A DNA stretch of 5,416 bases. It comes from Candidatus Bathyarchaeota archaeon. GTDB taxonomy: Archaea; Thermoproteota; Bathyarchaeia; RBG-16-48-13; GCA-020355125. Shown here one piece after another: positions 4,892 through 5,416 of the stretch (positions are counted from its first letter, which is position 1; each line of letters opens with the position of its first letter). The DNA is taken from NCBI GenBank assembly GCA_030671165.1, contig DAOVAG010000070.1, positions 1 through 5,416 on the forward strand. The letters run 5' to 3'. A model generated the notes under the pieces. The model searched no databases and was not told the origin of the DNA. It worked only from the letters and a program-made list of their open reading frames with translations. A program made the position numbers and the translations under genes.

Positions 4892-5416
4892 TTAGTTTCT
4901 ATTTCAAAGGTCTATTAATAATGAGGAGATAATAAAGATCACCTCTATTTTTATAAAATTAATAGTTAAAAAAATAATTTATAAAAGAGTATTGTTTTTT
5001 AATGATACGATTTCTCATTAATATTTTTAGAAAGATCTCGAAATGATAGTTTCTTGGTACATTAAAGAGTTATAAAAAAAAAAGGTAAGATTAGGAAATG
5101 TGAATTTTCTTTTTTTAATATTTCTAAAGGTGGGTTAGATTGCTCTCCATTAGATGTTTTTATTATGTTAAAACTTTTATTTTCAATCGAGAAAGACTAT
5201 CATAATTATAAAAAATTACTCGCCAGGGTATGTCTTGGAATTAATTATAATATTGTTGTGAAGATAAATAGTATTAATCAAAACTTTAATGTTCTAAAAT
5301 AAAGTATGTATGGTCTTTTAATTCATTTAACAATTATTAAAACGCTAGATTTAGTTTACGCTCATAAAATCATTCTATTTTAGAGATTGGAAGCATATAC
5401 ATCTAAGAGTATCTTA
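4892..5416. other. Gene-free AT-rich region at the right edge
   Basis: Stops are dense in all frames and I recognise no protein, tRNA or rRNA. There is an A10 run near 5075-5084 and a T7 run near 5110-5116. The longest ATG-led frame is a 45-codon plus-strand one (5165-5302) without a binding site or recognisable sequence. A slightly GC-richer patch, CGCCAGGGTATGTCTTGG (5221-5238), is the only local change in composition. The region upstream of the UbiA-like gene would have to hold its promoter. Confidence 0.5.
4938..4945 (-). promoter_or_regulatory. Strong Shine-Dalgarno-like site without a usual start codon
   Basis: GAGGTGAT on the minus strand is a full complement to the conserved 3' end of archaeal 16S rRNA, the best such match I found in the window. 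Four bases after it comes ATT and seven after it ATC, in the same frame as the UbiA-like gene but separated from it by TGA and TAA stops. Either it is chance, or it marks an old start of the UbiA-like gene that has been lost. Confidence 0.35.

Noticed and set aside
5165..5302. 45-codon plus-strand open frame
   Set aside because: No ribosome binding site, no recognisable sequence, low-complexity AT-rich codons, and a length that is not surprising by chance.
1..5416. Mobile element, CRISPR array or defence system
   Set aside because: No transposase, terminal repeats, regularly spaced repeats or defence-type domains were seen; the gene content is housekeeping and membrane functions.

Overview
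This window most likely comes from an AT-rich archaeon (GC about one third, judged by eye), and probably from an Asgard (Heimdallarchaeia-like) lineage. The archaeal assignment rests on a Brix-domain protein, a KEOPS Pcc1 subunit, prefoldin beta and a RadB-type recombinase. The Asgard assignment rests on a 129-residue three-helix membrane protein at 2959-3348 that resembles the eukaryotic oligosaccharyltransferase OST3/OST6/OSTC family. Lineage is inferred from gene content only; there is no rRNA here.

Layout. A minus-strand cluster fills the left half. In transcription order it is: Brix protein (2579-2034), Pcc1 (overlapping its end), prefoldin beta (with its own TATA box), a DHH/DHHA1 phosphoesterase that is clearly a broken pseudogene (about 1210-266), and the first 63 codons of an ECF-type ABC transporter ATPase that runs off the left edge. 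The order Brix - Pcc1 - prefoldin beta - DHH is a recognised archaeal information-processing neighbourhood (ribosome assembly, tRNA t6A modification, protein folding, nuclease). The decayed DHH gene still sits in its usual place.

A 379-base AT-rich divergent intergenic region (2580-2958) separates this cluster from the plus-strand OST3/OST6-like gene. That gene converges on a second minus-strand pair: a RadB-like ATPase (3384 to about 4097) and, upstream of it, a polytopic membrane protein that looks UbiA-related (4232 to 4822 or further). The last ~520 bases at the right hold no gene I can support.

How it works together. The left cluster is housekeeping (rRNA processing, tRNA modification, chaperone). 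The OST-like protein points to N-glycosylation at the membrane, RadB to recombination, and the UbiA-like protein to an isoprenoid or lipid role. I see no defence system, mobile element, CRISPR array, tRNA or rRNA. The points most worth attention are the OST3/OST6-like eukaryotic-signature protein, the multiply broken DHH gene, and the unresolved start of the UbiA-like gene, which has conserved-looking codons upstream of its first usual start codon.
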